The notes under the pieces: model-generated
What the model was told of the DNA's origin: nothing
The model's input: only the letters and a program-made list of their open reading frames with translations
The model's database searches: none
Origin: Strigops habroptila
Lineage: Eukaryota > Chordata > Aves > Psittaciformes > Psittacidae
Direction: 5' to 3'
Length of the DNA stretch: 64,000 nucleotides
NCBI RefSeq assembly: GCF_004027225.2
Contig: NC_044279.2
Span: 43,176,744-43,240,743, forward strand
Part shown: positions 1 through 13,570 of the stretch, piece after piece
Numbering within the stretch: position 1 is the stretch's first letter
Layout of the letters: every line of letters starts with the position of its first letter
Program-made: the position numbers and the translations under genes

Positions 1-1234
1 TGGGGCCATAATATGGCAGGGAAGGGGGGTGGTGGTGGTGTAAAGGGCACAAAAGACCTCTACAAAAAGTGCCCCCATTCCACCCACCAAAAAAGACAAT
101 ATCCTGCTATACGCCCAGTGGGAACTGGGGACGGAAAGAAAGAGAGAAAAGCAAGCTCAGCATCCTCCTCCCTCACTCTCCATTAATATCAGGATATTTT
201 TGTGCCCACAGCTGTGTCACTATATTTGCTCTTTCTTGTGTTGAGTCTAGGGAGAGGCACATCTCCTGGGACATGGGAAATTTGTCATGTACAAATAGCA
301 GGGGCTTCAAAACCTAAATTAAAGATTTGGAGACCCACAAAGATTTGGCTACTCAGTTTTGAAACAGAAGTGCAAACAAAATGTCACATATCTAATTTTT
401 GGTAAAAGTCCTCAGACTAGACTTCAGTTCTGAACATTACTCCTTTATACAAATTTATCTTTGTAGTTAAAGAGGAAGGACATCTTCCAATAGCCACCTT
501 TATGCCTTCCTTACTATTCTCCACTCACTCAGGAAGTCCATACTATGTTTAAGCACACAATCAGTAAAGACTTTTATAGCAGTATTTGCAGCATTAAGTA
601 AAAAAACCTGTCAGTGAAAAAGCATATCAATATATCCTGGTTTTCAATCCCAGGAAGCATATGCCATTTCAAGTTGTGGATTCTCAGTCTGTTGTCCTGA
701 ATACGCCATCATATTGGATACAGATCACATCCCAGTAGTTCAAGAATATAGTTCATTAAGGTGAGAAGTAAATTAACAATTATTGTACATATAAATCAAT
801 ATCTAAAGCTTCATCCACATGTGCAGGTATAAGCACAAGTTATGTGCTTGTCAAAGTAAGGAGTACTCACACATGCTGATGCTATTAGTTTGCTAAATCG
901 TGGAACTACGTAATTGTTTTCTTTCAACAAGCACCTGTGTGCACCTGTCACCAGGCTCCTTTCGTAAATCTTTCTTGGACTATTTATAACTTTCCAGCTT
1001 TTAAATTATGCCATACATTTAACACTACTTTTCATACAGTTGTCAAGACTGTTGGTACTCAGAGAAATGAGTAATCTTTAAGAAAATTCCCCACAAGCTT
1101 AACCATTCAAACCACCGATTAGAAGATTTGATATGTGCAGAAAAATAAATAGAAAGAATGGAATAAGAATTATACCCCATAGAAATTAATACAAATACAA
1201 AAATACAGATTATGCACATGCATACATATTCATA

Positions 1235-1280
1235 GATGTGTATATATACATATGTATGTATATATATGTATCTGCATATG
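1235..1280. repeat. TA/TG-rich alternating simple sequence
   Basis: Alternating TATA, TGTA and CATA units with near-palindromic stretches. Confidence 0.75.
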
Positions 1281-4200
1281 TTTTAACTTTCTGTGAATTA
1301 TGTAGTTACTATTCGTGCAAAAACATAAAAGTCATTCTATAAGCTAAATTAATGGTTTTAGTGATTGTTGAACTGTTAGTATTGAACATTCTTACATTTA
1401 ACCTTGCAGAACCCTTTTAACAGGAAAAAAAATATATGTGGAAGAGGGTGAAAACCATTACTGCATTGAAACAGCCACACTGTGAAAGGAATATGTTATA
1501 TGTTGTTTTCTGTATGATAACATCCTTTGTCTTCTGTTGAACCAACCTTCAGTTCATGCTTGACCCATTTTTGACAGAATTTCACATTACAGGAAATTTA
1601 AAATGGCTACAGCCCTGAAAGGTATTTTAACTGCAATATCTGTATCACAAGACATTTCTACACTACTATAAAAAAAAGCGAGAAAGTATGTAAACAACAA
1701 AAAGACTAAAGCTTGTGATTTGTCTACAAGACTTTTACCTTTTACAATTTGACATCTTTCTTGTATTTTGAGAAACATTTAGATTCTGTCAGAGCAAAGA
1801 ATAGGTTTGCAACAGCTAGGACCACTTTTATTTTATATACATAAACGTGAAGATCAATTCATTGCACTCAAGTGCTGATGAGAGCTTAAAAATATCTCAT
1901 TATGCTTTTGTCAAGGTCAACCTTTTGTCATCTTATAGAGAATGCTAAATTCAAGATGTTTCATGTCAAAGCTGTGTACTTCTGAATGTATTCCAGTGTC
2001 TGCTTTACACAAATGCTTTGCCAAGTGCAAGCAACTTGTCAAACAATGAGCATCACGCAGGAATAAGCGGGCCTTTCATTTTCTGCTTAGTTGTACTGCT
2101 GCTCTATTCTGCTTACCTGCCTTCAGTTCAGCCCCTTCCCTTTTAAGTACCTTTCTACAACAAATTGGTTCAATTCCAGGTTTTCTGTTAAGAATATTTT
2201 AAAATGAGGTGTTACTACTTTAAACTGATCATGAAAACAAGAGCAGGCACTGGAACATTTAATCATCTGTCCTCTATTTACAAATGTTTCAACTTGCATT
2301 ATTCCTTTCTGAAATAGCAGTAGAAAACATAGACTCTTGATACTAATAAATACTTCACATCATTATTAGCTTGATGTTAACAAAGCTTTTCTTTACTCTA
2401 TTTCTCTTTTTAACTGGATTACTAAACTAAAGTAAAAATGCCTTTGAAGTGAGAATATAATATTGCCTCTTATTACTTAAATATTTTTAAAACTCATAAA
2501 ATGACTCAAAAAATTAATCCTGTAATATTTTCACTTCTGTGAGCTTTTCATGTGAGAAGCTGAAGTGTTTAATCCTTGTGAACCATACTGAGCAATTATC
2601 CAAAGATTTGCTTGTACTCTGTGCAAATCATAAAAATAGAACTCATGTAAACATGGAGCAAGTTCTGATTTTGCTTAGTAATTCGTCATTATATTAATAA
2701 GAAACATTTAAGAAGTAGCCCAGCTCCTCTATTTCATACACTTGCTCACTTGCCAGCCTGTCAGCAAATCTGCCTAAAAACCTAAGTCCTGGAATAGAAA
2801 GCCCTCATCTCTGAGCTTCCTAGTGTGAAGTCTAAGACCTCTTTATTTTTGTGTGGTGATTAAAAGAAGATAATACTTAAAAAGGTGAAACTAATGGTAT
2901 CACCTTTGTTTATAATTTTTAAAATACATATCATTAGGAAAAGAAGCAAGAGCTATCTAGTCACTTAAAACAAACGCTGGCGCGATTTTGTGTCCATCCT
3001 GTGCCCTGATACTGCAGATACAGGACAAAATGCAAAATAAATACTGACTATACCTTAATTTCATAACTTGCTGAGTAAGCATTGAACTTTAAATGAAACT
3101 AAACTAACTTTATTGGACTCCTACATTCCTTTTAACATGCTAAAATGATAATGATAACCATCGGAAAGCATAATTATAATTAAAAAAAAAAAAAGGAAAT
3201 GGTATAACTATGTTTTCTAGTCTTCTACATAGTAAAAGGAGAGGAATTGGCATTTTGAAGGACAATTCATCCTTTCCTAATATATGTAAGACATATTGCC
3301 CCATAGAGGTGTTTTCCTGCTTAACTGCAACATTTTTTCAATTTTTCAAACTACTGAAAAACTAACTGGAATCAGTTTGGGCTTGATGAAGCATGACCAT
3401 CCTGTAATATGTTTTGAAATTCTATTTAATAATCATATACATCTTAATTGTATTAAATGCGATAAAACTTCAGATCATCTTGAGAGATCCATTGGTGGTA
3501 GCTTTGAAGCTACGTAACAGAAGCTTATTCTTGAAAAGTTTGCATTTTGCCGTGTGCAACATTGTCATACAACATGAAAGTTTCATCATAGCAATGAAGA
3601 AGGTCCAATGGAAAATACATTTAGCTAATCATAATTCAGGAATTTAGTTGCCTATGGGCACATGATGTTAAAGGGGTAAGAGTCAGTAATGCAAATAGTC
3701 TTCTGGTGACAGGATGACCTAGCTAATGTTAAAAGGCAGAAAATTTACCTTCTTACAAGCCAAGAGTAGGTTTCAAAAATATAGAAATTGTGGCATTAGT
3801 AACTTTAAAATAATATTTCTAACATAAGTCGTGTCCCCACAGTTCTTTAAACAATAGAGCAGAAGAGAAAGATTCAGGAGGCAGTGAGGATGCTTTCAGA
3901 GGTATTTCACCTGGAGAAGAGGCAATTTTTTTTTCCTAAACTACATACCTTAATTTCTTTTTCAGTGCAGTGCTTAGCTGCAGCATGGCTGTCTGCATTT
4001 TCTAGTATCTGTAGAAGTATGGCTAATCAGTGTACCTGGAGGGATGCATGTCAAACACATAACACAAGGTGCTTTATTTTCAGTAAGTCATTGTGTGATT
4101 CTGTAAATCATTTAGTGTACTTCGTACAATTTTCATCTGAGCTTGGAAAGATGTAGGCTTTTATAACATTAGGACTGAATGAGACTTGAGAAAGAGCACT

Positions 4201-7200
4201 GCAAAATCTAGGATGAATACAATAATTTATCATTAAGGAAAGATAATCAATGCTTGTTTAACCTATTGTTACTGGTCCTAAGTAGGTAATTCAACAAAAA
4301 TTGTTTTCTTGCTATTTAAGGGGAGAAATTTTGATTAAAGCAATAGATTAAATTATTAAAGCAATTATTAAAGCAATATAAGACAGAAACTAATTTTAGT
4401 TTATGAAGCTCTTATTCCTTTTTCCAATCTCTTCTGTTTGAATCCTCAGGAAATTAAGGTGAGGTCTCATTGGTTTTGTATTTAGACTTCCCAGGCTCAC
4501 TAGTCATTATGCTGATAACTCTGCCTGGTCACATCAGTCAGTTCGTGTAAGGACATAACTGGGTGCGGTGCGTCACAGTGCTAAAACATCACACTGAAGA
4601 GAATGAAAAACAACCTGCAGCCTGAGGGGCTCCCAGAGATGTGATTTCAGATGAACCACACTGAAAAGAAAATTAAAACAAAAATTGGAGGGCCTGTGAT
4701 GAATCTGGTTTGTCCTTAGGTGTACAATAAAGAGGACAAGGTAACATTTTTTTTTCAGCTGCAGCTGGTACCACGTTTCTGAAAACATGTGTAGCAATAG
4801 CAATATGTCAGATTCCAATCACTTTTACTTCTTTTGATGTGCAGGGAAACTAGTGTGTGCTTGGAATGAAGAAATAGGTTGATCCTTTAAATAGGAATTT
4901 AAGATTCTAAGGTGACCCATGCACAAGGTCATTAAGCTGGTTTGTTTTTAAATAGACTTAGTTTAAATCAATGCAATCGTCCTCTTAGACACTTTAAAAA
5001 AGTTACACTGCATAATTCTAAGCACATAATTTTGGCCTTTCAGCTGGATAGTCAAAACAAAGCAATGTGAATCTCCCCTATATCTTTTTGATTTAGGTTG
5101 TATTGATTAAAAAAAAAAAAACCTTCACACAAGGGTAAACTTTACGATTTTTAAAGTTATTTTAATTATGCAAAAAACAATTTTGTATGTAAATTTTTGT
5201 AAATAGTGGCCCCGCTATAGTAGTACGTTACTCATACTAGTGAAATAGGTAGGGCTTTGGCACAGGCATGGGTACTGTCCTGTTGTCACCCATGTGGCTC
5301 TGTCCAGGCTGCTGCCAACCCTGCTGCTAAACCTGAGCAATGCCTGGACATGGTTTGGGTGATGGCCCAGACTGGTGGGCAGTGTGAAAGAAGCTAACCT
5401 ATTTCAGGGCAAAACCACAAATTTGGCTGTTGTGATACAAGCAGTGCCACACAAGTTGTCCACAGTGCTGGGGTTATGACCTCTTTTTTCACTAGTGCAG
5501 AACCTAGGTATTCCTGTCTCCTCACAGCTTTCCCCCTTCTCAGGTAATACGAAAGCAATTCCCAAGGTTTGTCTTTGTCTAAATATAATGATGTTGTATG
5601 ATTTAACTATTGCAACTTTATGTTTATTTTTGTATATTTAATAATGTAGTTACATTAATAGAGCTTTATGCATTAGTATAGTGGTTCAGACCAGACAATA
5701 AACCATAACAAGATAGTGATTTTAATATAAGGGAAATTGTAACTGTGATGACAGCAGAGAGCACTGTATTTCTTTGTGTATATCATTACAGTTAAAGCAA
5801 TGCAAGACACGCTGTGTATATTACACTGAAAAACGATGAGGAGGCAGAGTGGTAAGTCGTGGAAGAGATGTAAAATGATACAAGCACAATTGTTGGCAAA
5901 TAGATGATGGTACCTACTCCCCTTGGACAGTAAATCTTGATCTACCTGCATTCATATTTGTAACCGAAACATTTGTAGCATTCTTTTATTCTATTTACTT
6001 TTCAGCACCAGACATTGTGGTTTTGTCATCAGACTGGAAATACTCATCCTTCACACTCCATGAGAAGCTCACAAAATAAATTGTCAATAAACATTCTGCT
6101 TCCTTAGTAGCTGTATGGCACAACCAGTATTACTATCGTGTCAATAAAATTCATATGCAATTTCACTGAATTCAGATATAACTGAATGCTCATCTTTGGC
6201 ATATTTTTAGCTGAATATATATCTTGCTGTATAAATGTTGTGAAGCTTAAGGTGCAGAAAATTTAGGAAGAGATCTTCAAAAGAAAACGGCTTTGTACCT
6301 ATGTAGAAATTTTCTTTGAAAATAAAACTGTAGTCATAAAATACTTAACTATCTCTATTTTATAGAACCTGAAAGCAGCTTTCCATTATATTACATATAT
6401 TTTCCCATTCATCTTATATATCAGAATTCCAGGAATTATTAATGCAAGGAACAAATACATTTTCTGGGAAAAACTCTGTGAACTCAGGCTCATCACAGGA
6501 CATAAAATCCATTAGGAGGCTGTAAGGGACCAGCGTAGAGAGCAGCTGGTGGTAAGGCTAGCATGACAGAGAGCTTTTATTTTTCTGGTCTTCTTAGGAA
6601 GGGCTAATTGTTTTCAAAGACAACTTTCCCATCCCATGGCAGACATCTGTGGCTGATCTTGGCTGATGCAATATACAGTTTAGGGTAGCCTCCTAGCAGC
6701 TTCACTGTCAGTGCTGGGTGTAGTCCCACTCTGTAACTTCAGTCTGTTAGTGGGATTTCTAAGTTTACAAAATGGTGGACATTTAGATACTGCAGTGATT
6801 TGAGTTTTCTTTTAAAAGATACTACACATATTTCATATATGTAGATATTAAAAACTAATGGTCTACAGTTTCATTTACATGTGTGTCCTATACATATGCA
6901 TGCATACATGCCCTATGCATGTATAATGTGTGCATGCATATAAACGTGGCATGCCTTCAAACTTCCCAAGAAGTGAGGATGTAAATCGTAGGCAGGATGC
7001 ATCATAGAAAGGAGATAGAGAGGAGCATATAGAGAGATGTACATTTGTAGTTCCTTGTACTAACAATGGTAAATTTAGCCTCCAAACATGTTAAAAGATT
7101 ATTTCAAACCTTTTATTAATATAAGTTTTTTTTCATGTCAATAGTATACACATTAGTATATACTTCAGAAATAAATATGCAACTTATCTGCCAGTATGCA

Positions 7201-10200
7201 TGGCATATGTCTCTTTGTCAATAAATTAAGGCCTTGCTGGTGCCTGTACATACTTATAACCATCTATTTACTAGACGTACTGTTTTGTTTTACACAATGT
7301 GTAAAAATAGAAATAAAAAATATAAGACTTTAAAACTGCACAATTTGGAAACACCTTATAATAGGAAATTAACTGGTTTATGTGTTGATATGTAACATAA
7401 CAGAAAGCAATATAATTTTCTGTCACCAGAAAGATTATTCCAGGCATGGAAAAAGACATTAAATCAATGATTTTAAACACATTTCTTTTATCTGAACATC
7501 TTCTAAACCAGAAATAAAATAACCTAAATCAAAATAGGCACTGACAGCATTTCTGAAATGAACTTAATGTACATGACGGAAGATAGACAAGAGGATAGAT
7601 TTTACACAAAAGTGTGTAATTTTGTTAAATTAATGTAATAAGGATTTTTGACTAAGTACAGTAAGATCGGGAAATTGGACCATTTTAAAAGATCTGTCTC
7701 TGAGAACCAATTTTCTTCAACATACAAATAGGATTCCCCTCAGTCTTTAATTCTTTTACATGGGAAAAGACTGAGGTACTAAAAAGGTAATTTCATTCAT
7801 CAGGCACTTGGTTTTTCATTTCTCAGTGGCACTATGAAACTTCACATTTCCTTAATGTCCTAACACCTCTACTATAAAGCTACCCAGGGTCTACCTGGAA
7901 ATCCTGGAATAGCAGAGAACCCCAATGTGTCTCTGCCAGTTTTGGCACTAACAAAAAGAAGTTTCCTGACTCCTCAAGTACTTAATGATTTCTTTTCTAT
8001 GCAGGGTTCCTTTTTCAGAATAATATTTCCTTTATTTTACTGAACATGTTTAATATGAAATAAACTAAAATCACACATCAAATTGTATAGCCTTTAGATA
8101 CATGCATATGCCATGTATAATATACAAATAGTATATACTTATTTTGATAAAAATGAATAACGACATTGTTTCAGAAGTTAAATAAAAAAATATTCATGAG
8201 ACTGCGCCAGCAATGCGGCTCCATATCACTCTGTCAACTGTGTCATAACTTACTGAAGTATTGTGGGGTTAATACAAAGAAAGAGTGGCTGGAACTGGTT
8301 AATTATGATAAGGTTTTATCTGCTCATGACTTCTAGATAGCTGCATTACCCTTCCAGATAATATTCCCTGCCGTATTAATCAGGTCCTACTTCACCAGTG
8401 TTAATTAAAGCTAGATTTTTACCTGAAATTTTCAATGAGTACTGAACTTACATGTAAATTACTTCAGATCTTTAAAGAGAGAAACTTCAATAATTTTCTT
8501 CAGTGTTCATTTCATCTGTGTTGGAATGGTCCCTTCATCTGTTCCTGCAGGAATGGTAAGGATATTTCGTCACGCATAGGACTCAAAATGCATTGAAATT
8601 AAATAACAGAAGTTGCTCAGTATCACAGAAGCTGCTCACTGTGGTTTTCATTTTTGTCACACTTTCTGGGATTGTTTAATCATACAGCATTAAAATAAAT
8701 GCCCATCATTTTTATTGTAACATCAGAAAAGTTTGTCAGGAGGAAGATTTGATATTTTTTTATTATCTTGTCATGAGTTATGGAAAAGTTTTATTTTGTG
8801 TGTAGACAAGTACAGCCAGATAAGAATTCATGTGATCCATGAACTGCAGTCTAAGGCTCACCAAAAAATGATGTCTGCCCTTGAAAGATGAATATGAAGT
8901 AAATCCACAGATGCATAGGCACACACATATCTATCCACACCACAGACAAACACACTCAGTGAGGTGTCCATGTTCTGGTCTGCTCCTTATGGGTAGGCAT
9001 GGCTTTTGAGGCACTAGAGATCCCAGCAGCCTTCTAGGAAGCATGGCACAGTCAGTGTTTGGGCCACGATGGCTCAGCTCAGCACAGGGTTGAAAGGAAA
9101 GAGCCTGCCATCATTACAGCCATAAGATACAGCTTATGATCTGTGGAGAAATATGAATCTGTGTAAAATAAAGCATGCTATGCTACGGGTGACATAAGTA
9201 ATTGAGCTAGTGTCAAGATGTCAAAAAGGCATCGTGATGTTAGAAAAATTATTCTGGGTCCTATGTTTAGACAAGAATGTTTAATCATGAACTGTATTTC
9301 TGTGTGGTCATCAATTACTGATGTAAAAAATGAATGCCTGCAGAAGCTAAACAATTCCTCCTTTTATTTGACACCTTTGAATTGCTTAGTTTCCCTGCTT
9401 AAAAGATTAAGAACAAATTCATCAGCATTTGTATACGCCTTCCGTGTTAATTACCCACTGGTAGTACTTCAGAAGCTACTTCTGTTCATAGTGATACACT
9501 AAAGAGACTGAATTACATGTTTTAGTTTAGGCAGTTCTATTCTAAAATCATCTTCATAATCTTTTATAAGTTCAAGTGATTCCTGAATTTATGAAGTTTA
9601 TGAGTTTGGAGCACTTTCAGAACTCTTAATCCACATATTTATCTACATATTAATTTCAAATGTTGTGAGGATCCAAACACAGTTCTTGAAATCTTGATTT
9701 CTGTGCTGTTTAAAGATTCCACTGACTAGAGAAATTCTGACTTCGCAGAATTTGCAGAATATACCAGAGCAGAGGGAATAAAAAGATTATTTTTATAAAC
9801 AATTAATTTTGAATATTTGAATGTACCTTGTGCTAGTGTTTGAATGAATATGCTTTCCTCCAGCTTCACTATTTGGTTTAGCATATGACCTGCAATACAC
9901 TATTTATACATGTTAGTATATAACATATATACAAACTCCTTTACATGTCTAACTTAGAACATTCAGTCACATGCAGATATAAAAAATTTCCATGATTGCT
10001 CCCAAAAGGTAGTATGTCTTGTTTGGACAAAAAGACAGAAAAGCTTTTCAATGGCATTCTTCTATCTTTCTATTTTTGTATTAAAATTGCTTGTACAACA
10101 TTGTTTTATATTTATCCTTATTCCTATCTATCTCATATAATTTCCAAATACATTCCTTTGTGGTTAGGAATAGCATTGTAGTCATCATTTAAGAGCCAAC

Positions 10201-10981
10201 AATGTAGATTTCCATGTCACAACATTCTTTCTTGATGGGTTTCAGAAGCAATACAATACAATAAATTAATTATGAGAAGTTACTTTTGGGAGTAGAACCC
10301 AGTTTCCTAAATAACTCCATTAGCTGGAGCCAGCAATGTGTCTTTGTAGTATTCAATCAATGCAGACTTCCTTTCATTCTGTTTCCTCTTTTCAATCAGT
10401 ATAATTGATAACCACTACAGTTTGTAGTTTGATATGCTCCTTCTTTGTTGTGCATTTTGCAGCAACCTTGCAGTTCTTTTAAAGTCCAGAAGCAATTAAA
10501 AGCAGAAACAACTAAAAGTATGGTTAGTTCTTCGAATATTCACAGAAGTTTTGTTAGCATTTCAGAGACAGTAGTCTGAAAAATCTCTCTTATCTGTGAT
10601 TCTTTCTTCTCCCTTCTCTCTGGAGGAAACAATTTGCGTCTTTAGAGTCTCACCTGCACTTGCTCATCCAAGAGGGCTAAACTGCTTCATGGTGTTTGCC
10701 ATTGTGTTTCTGTAGCTTTCATCTGTAGAAAGTGCCTTGCACCACAGAGATGGATTTCTCCATGTGTCTTTTTACCTAGAAAAATCTGAAGTTTAATTTA
10801 TCAACCACCAAATATTACATTACTCTTCTATGCTTACAACTAAATACATTTCAGCTACGTTTCCTTCTTGAACAAGAGAAAATTCTGACTTTTCCAATCT
10901 AGCAAAAGCGATGTCTCACATTGGTGGAGTTTACTGTGGTTCTACATAACATCTCTACAGACAAGAGTGTTTATTTCATTA

Positions 10982-11009
10982 AGAAACCAAACCAAACCAA
11001 ACCAAAACA
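10982..11009. repeat. (AACCA)n simple repeat
   Basis: Four to five imperfect copies of a CAAAC-type pentamer. Confidence 0.85.
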
Positions 11010-13184
11010 AGACAAATTATTCTGAAGATTCAGCAGTCCCTAACGCATGTTCCTTAAAATTGTCAGATGACTATCAGGTGGCAGTGCATTTCTGTCTTTC
11101 TTGCAATAGAAAGAATGTAGATATGCGCTTTGGTCTGGAAACCTAACTTTTAGATAGCTGAAATTGCATGCAGTCCTCTCTCCCTCTGTTCAAAGGTATA
11201 AATCCAAAGTGTACTGAAGCTAATGCACTTACAGCTGTGAAAAGTACCTATGCAGCAGGGGATTAGAAAGAAAAAAAGAAACAGGCAGCCACTCCATGAG
11301 GTTCAGCGCAGGATCAGGAATCCATCTAAATAAGAAGTCTTGCAATGCAGCAGACTAAAATGACATTGGATCAAGTAATATTTTATAGTTAGGGATTGGG
11401 TAGACTTGATGTAGACTTCTGAACTGCCAAAATAGATGCAACCAAAGAACAAGGGTTTGGATGGCTGTTTCTCAGAGTTCAGTGCAGTTTTATTAGCTCT
11501 GCAAACTGCATTTTGCACCATCCTGGTTTTGAACAGGTTTTCATTGTATGTAATCTCTTTCTTTTTAGTCAGAGGTTGACCTTTAGTAATTAACAGTAAT
11601 TTTCTCCTAACTAGCACATCAGCTTCATTAACTCAGCTGGAATTAGTACAATCTCTTGGTTACTTAAGCTGGATCTTATCCTGCTAGCACAAAAGTAAAA
11701 TTAGTTTCATTAACTGGATTTGTTATACATCAAAAAGCGAAGACAAACTTTCTTTCATTTTACAATTATGCAAGCATAACAGAAGTTATTATAAAGAGGT
11801 TAATATTGAATATCTATCACACAAAAGTGCAATTCCATAGGTAATGGAAAGAGGAAAAGATGAGTTGATTTTCAGTTTCCAGCAAGGCCTGCAAGGGAAA
11901 ATGCATGAGGACTGAAGAAGATATAACAAGGATACCCATTGTAAGTAATGTATTGATTATATTTAAAAGTTGGAATTAGAAATTAAAAATGTTTTAAGTG
12001 AGTTACTAGTTTAGCTTTCTTCAAAACCAATATGTAAGGAGTAATAGTGCACATGGTTAAGACAAGTATCAGAGCAAATTATCTGGTGACTAGGTGAAAA
12101 AAAGGAGACACCCATGTCTTAGCCACTATTGTGAGTGTCAGAATCTTCATGGTTCAGGCCTATTCACTTCTAGTCACATTTGCTTTTTGGTAGATATTAC
12201 ATTAACCCAAAATTTACTTTTGCCTTTGCATTCTATTTTTATTCAACTACTGTATTTCTCACTATCTTGATTTTTTCAAGGGATTCTAATTATATCCACG
12301 TCTCTACTTTGTTTGCTCTTTTTTTCACTGAAGTTGTTTCACCTCATGCCAAAATAGTGTTTACATTGTACTCTGTATTGGTAGCTATTTCATGGAGGCA
12401 GATCTGATTCTTTCAAACGGTTCTGAAGCTGAATCTTCTGATCCTTCTGCCAGCTGGTGTATATGACCATATTTCCACTGACTTTGATGGGTTATAGCAA
12501 TTTTTGGCAGCTGACAGCAGCGGCTTTTCCATACTGAAAAGTACCGTTGATTTATAAGAGAATCACAAATCCCCAGAGCTTACAAAATTGAGTTATCCCT
12601 CTGAAACTAATACATTGCTCACGAAAATAGTGTTACCATTGTAAATCTTTTTTATCTACTCAAAAACAAGTAAAGACAAATAAAATAGCTAACTATAAAG
12701 TGTAGTTTTCATCTGTTTTTAATGGTAAAAAAGTATTTTCAAAGTAAATATAAATAACTTCTTAGAAAACATTGTTTTATTTAACTTTTAATAATAGAAT
12801 GTGATTAGATTTTTTGTCTAGCAAGTTTAATAGCCTGGTTTTTGCTTAATCTGCTGCAATGTATAATGATCAGATGCACTGATAATAGCAGCTTGCTGTA
12901 TATAAGATGAGCATCAGGCCTGAAAATATCAGTCAATGAATTTCCAATTCTGACATCTTCTGTAAATCATTGTATTAGACATCACAAATTAATTTGTGCA
13001 TCAGATTGGATGGGTGTACTTAACCATAGCTGATCCTTCTAATTTTTAAAGAAATTTTTGGTAGCCATGTGAATTACATAAAAAAGAAAAAAGATTGGAA
13101 AACATGGCTGGAAAATAATATTTAGTTTAAAAACAAAATTCAGAATTTCAGTAATATACTATGTTGTATTTTTGAGCACATATT

Positions 13185-13570
13185 AAGTTTGCATGGCAAG
13201 GTGTTGGTAGCGGAGAGCTACAGGGCTGGCCTTTGTGAGAAGCTGCCAGAAGCTTCCCTATGTCTGACAGAGCCAATGCCAGACATCTCCATTTGGACCT
13301 GCCACTGGCCAAGGTTGAGACCATCAGCAACTGTGGTAGTGTCTCTGGGGTAACATAGTTAAGAAGGGGAAGAAACTGCTTCACAACAGCAGCTAGGAGA
13401 AAAGAATGAGAAAATGTGAAAGAAACAACCCTGCAAACATCAAGAAGAGTCTGAGGAGTCCTCTCCTGAGGATGAAGGAGTAGCAAAGCCAACATGTGAT
13501 AAACTGACCATAACCCCCATTCCCTATTCACCTGTGCTGAAGGGGTGAGGGAAAGGTTCTCCAAGAGCTG
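13185..13570 (+). mobile_element. old avian ERV LTR remnant
   Basis: The run GTTTGCATGGCAAGGTGTTG, then GCTACAGGG, GAGAAGCTGCCAGAAGCTTC, CCAATGCCAG, CACTGGCCAAGG and TAACATAGTTAAGAAGGGGA resembles a widespread avian LTR family I know from memory, in which the last block is the TATA region (here degraded). It stands out by higher GC than its flanks. A 138-codon open frame on the opposite strand (13148-13564) is explained by this remnant. Ends are approximate and the family name is not assigned. Confidence 0.65.

Larger units (their letters stand above)
1..13184. other. intergenic, no gene seen
   Basis: AT-rich, CpG-poor DNA. Open frames are all under 100 codons and none shows family similarity or splice structure. 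It holds simple repeats, an alternating purine-pyrimidine stretch near 6.88-6.95 kb and a modestly GC-rich patch at 5.25-5.47 kb that I cannot classify. By known synteny this should face PPFIA2, but no PPFIA2 exon is recognisable. Confidence 0.6.
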
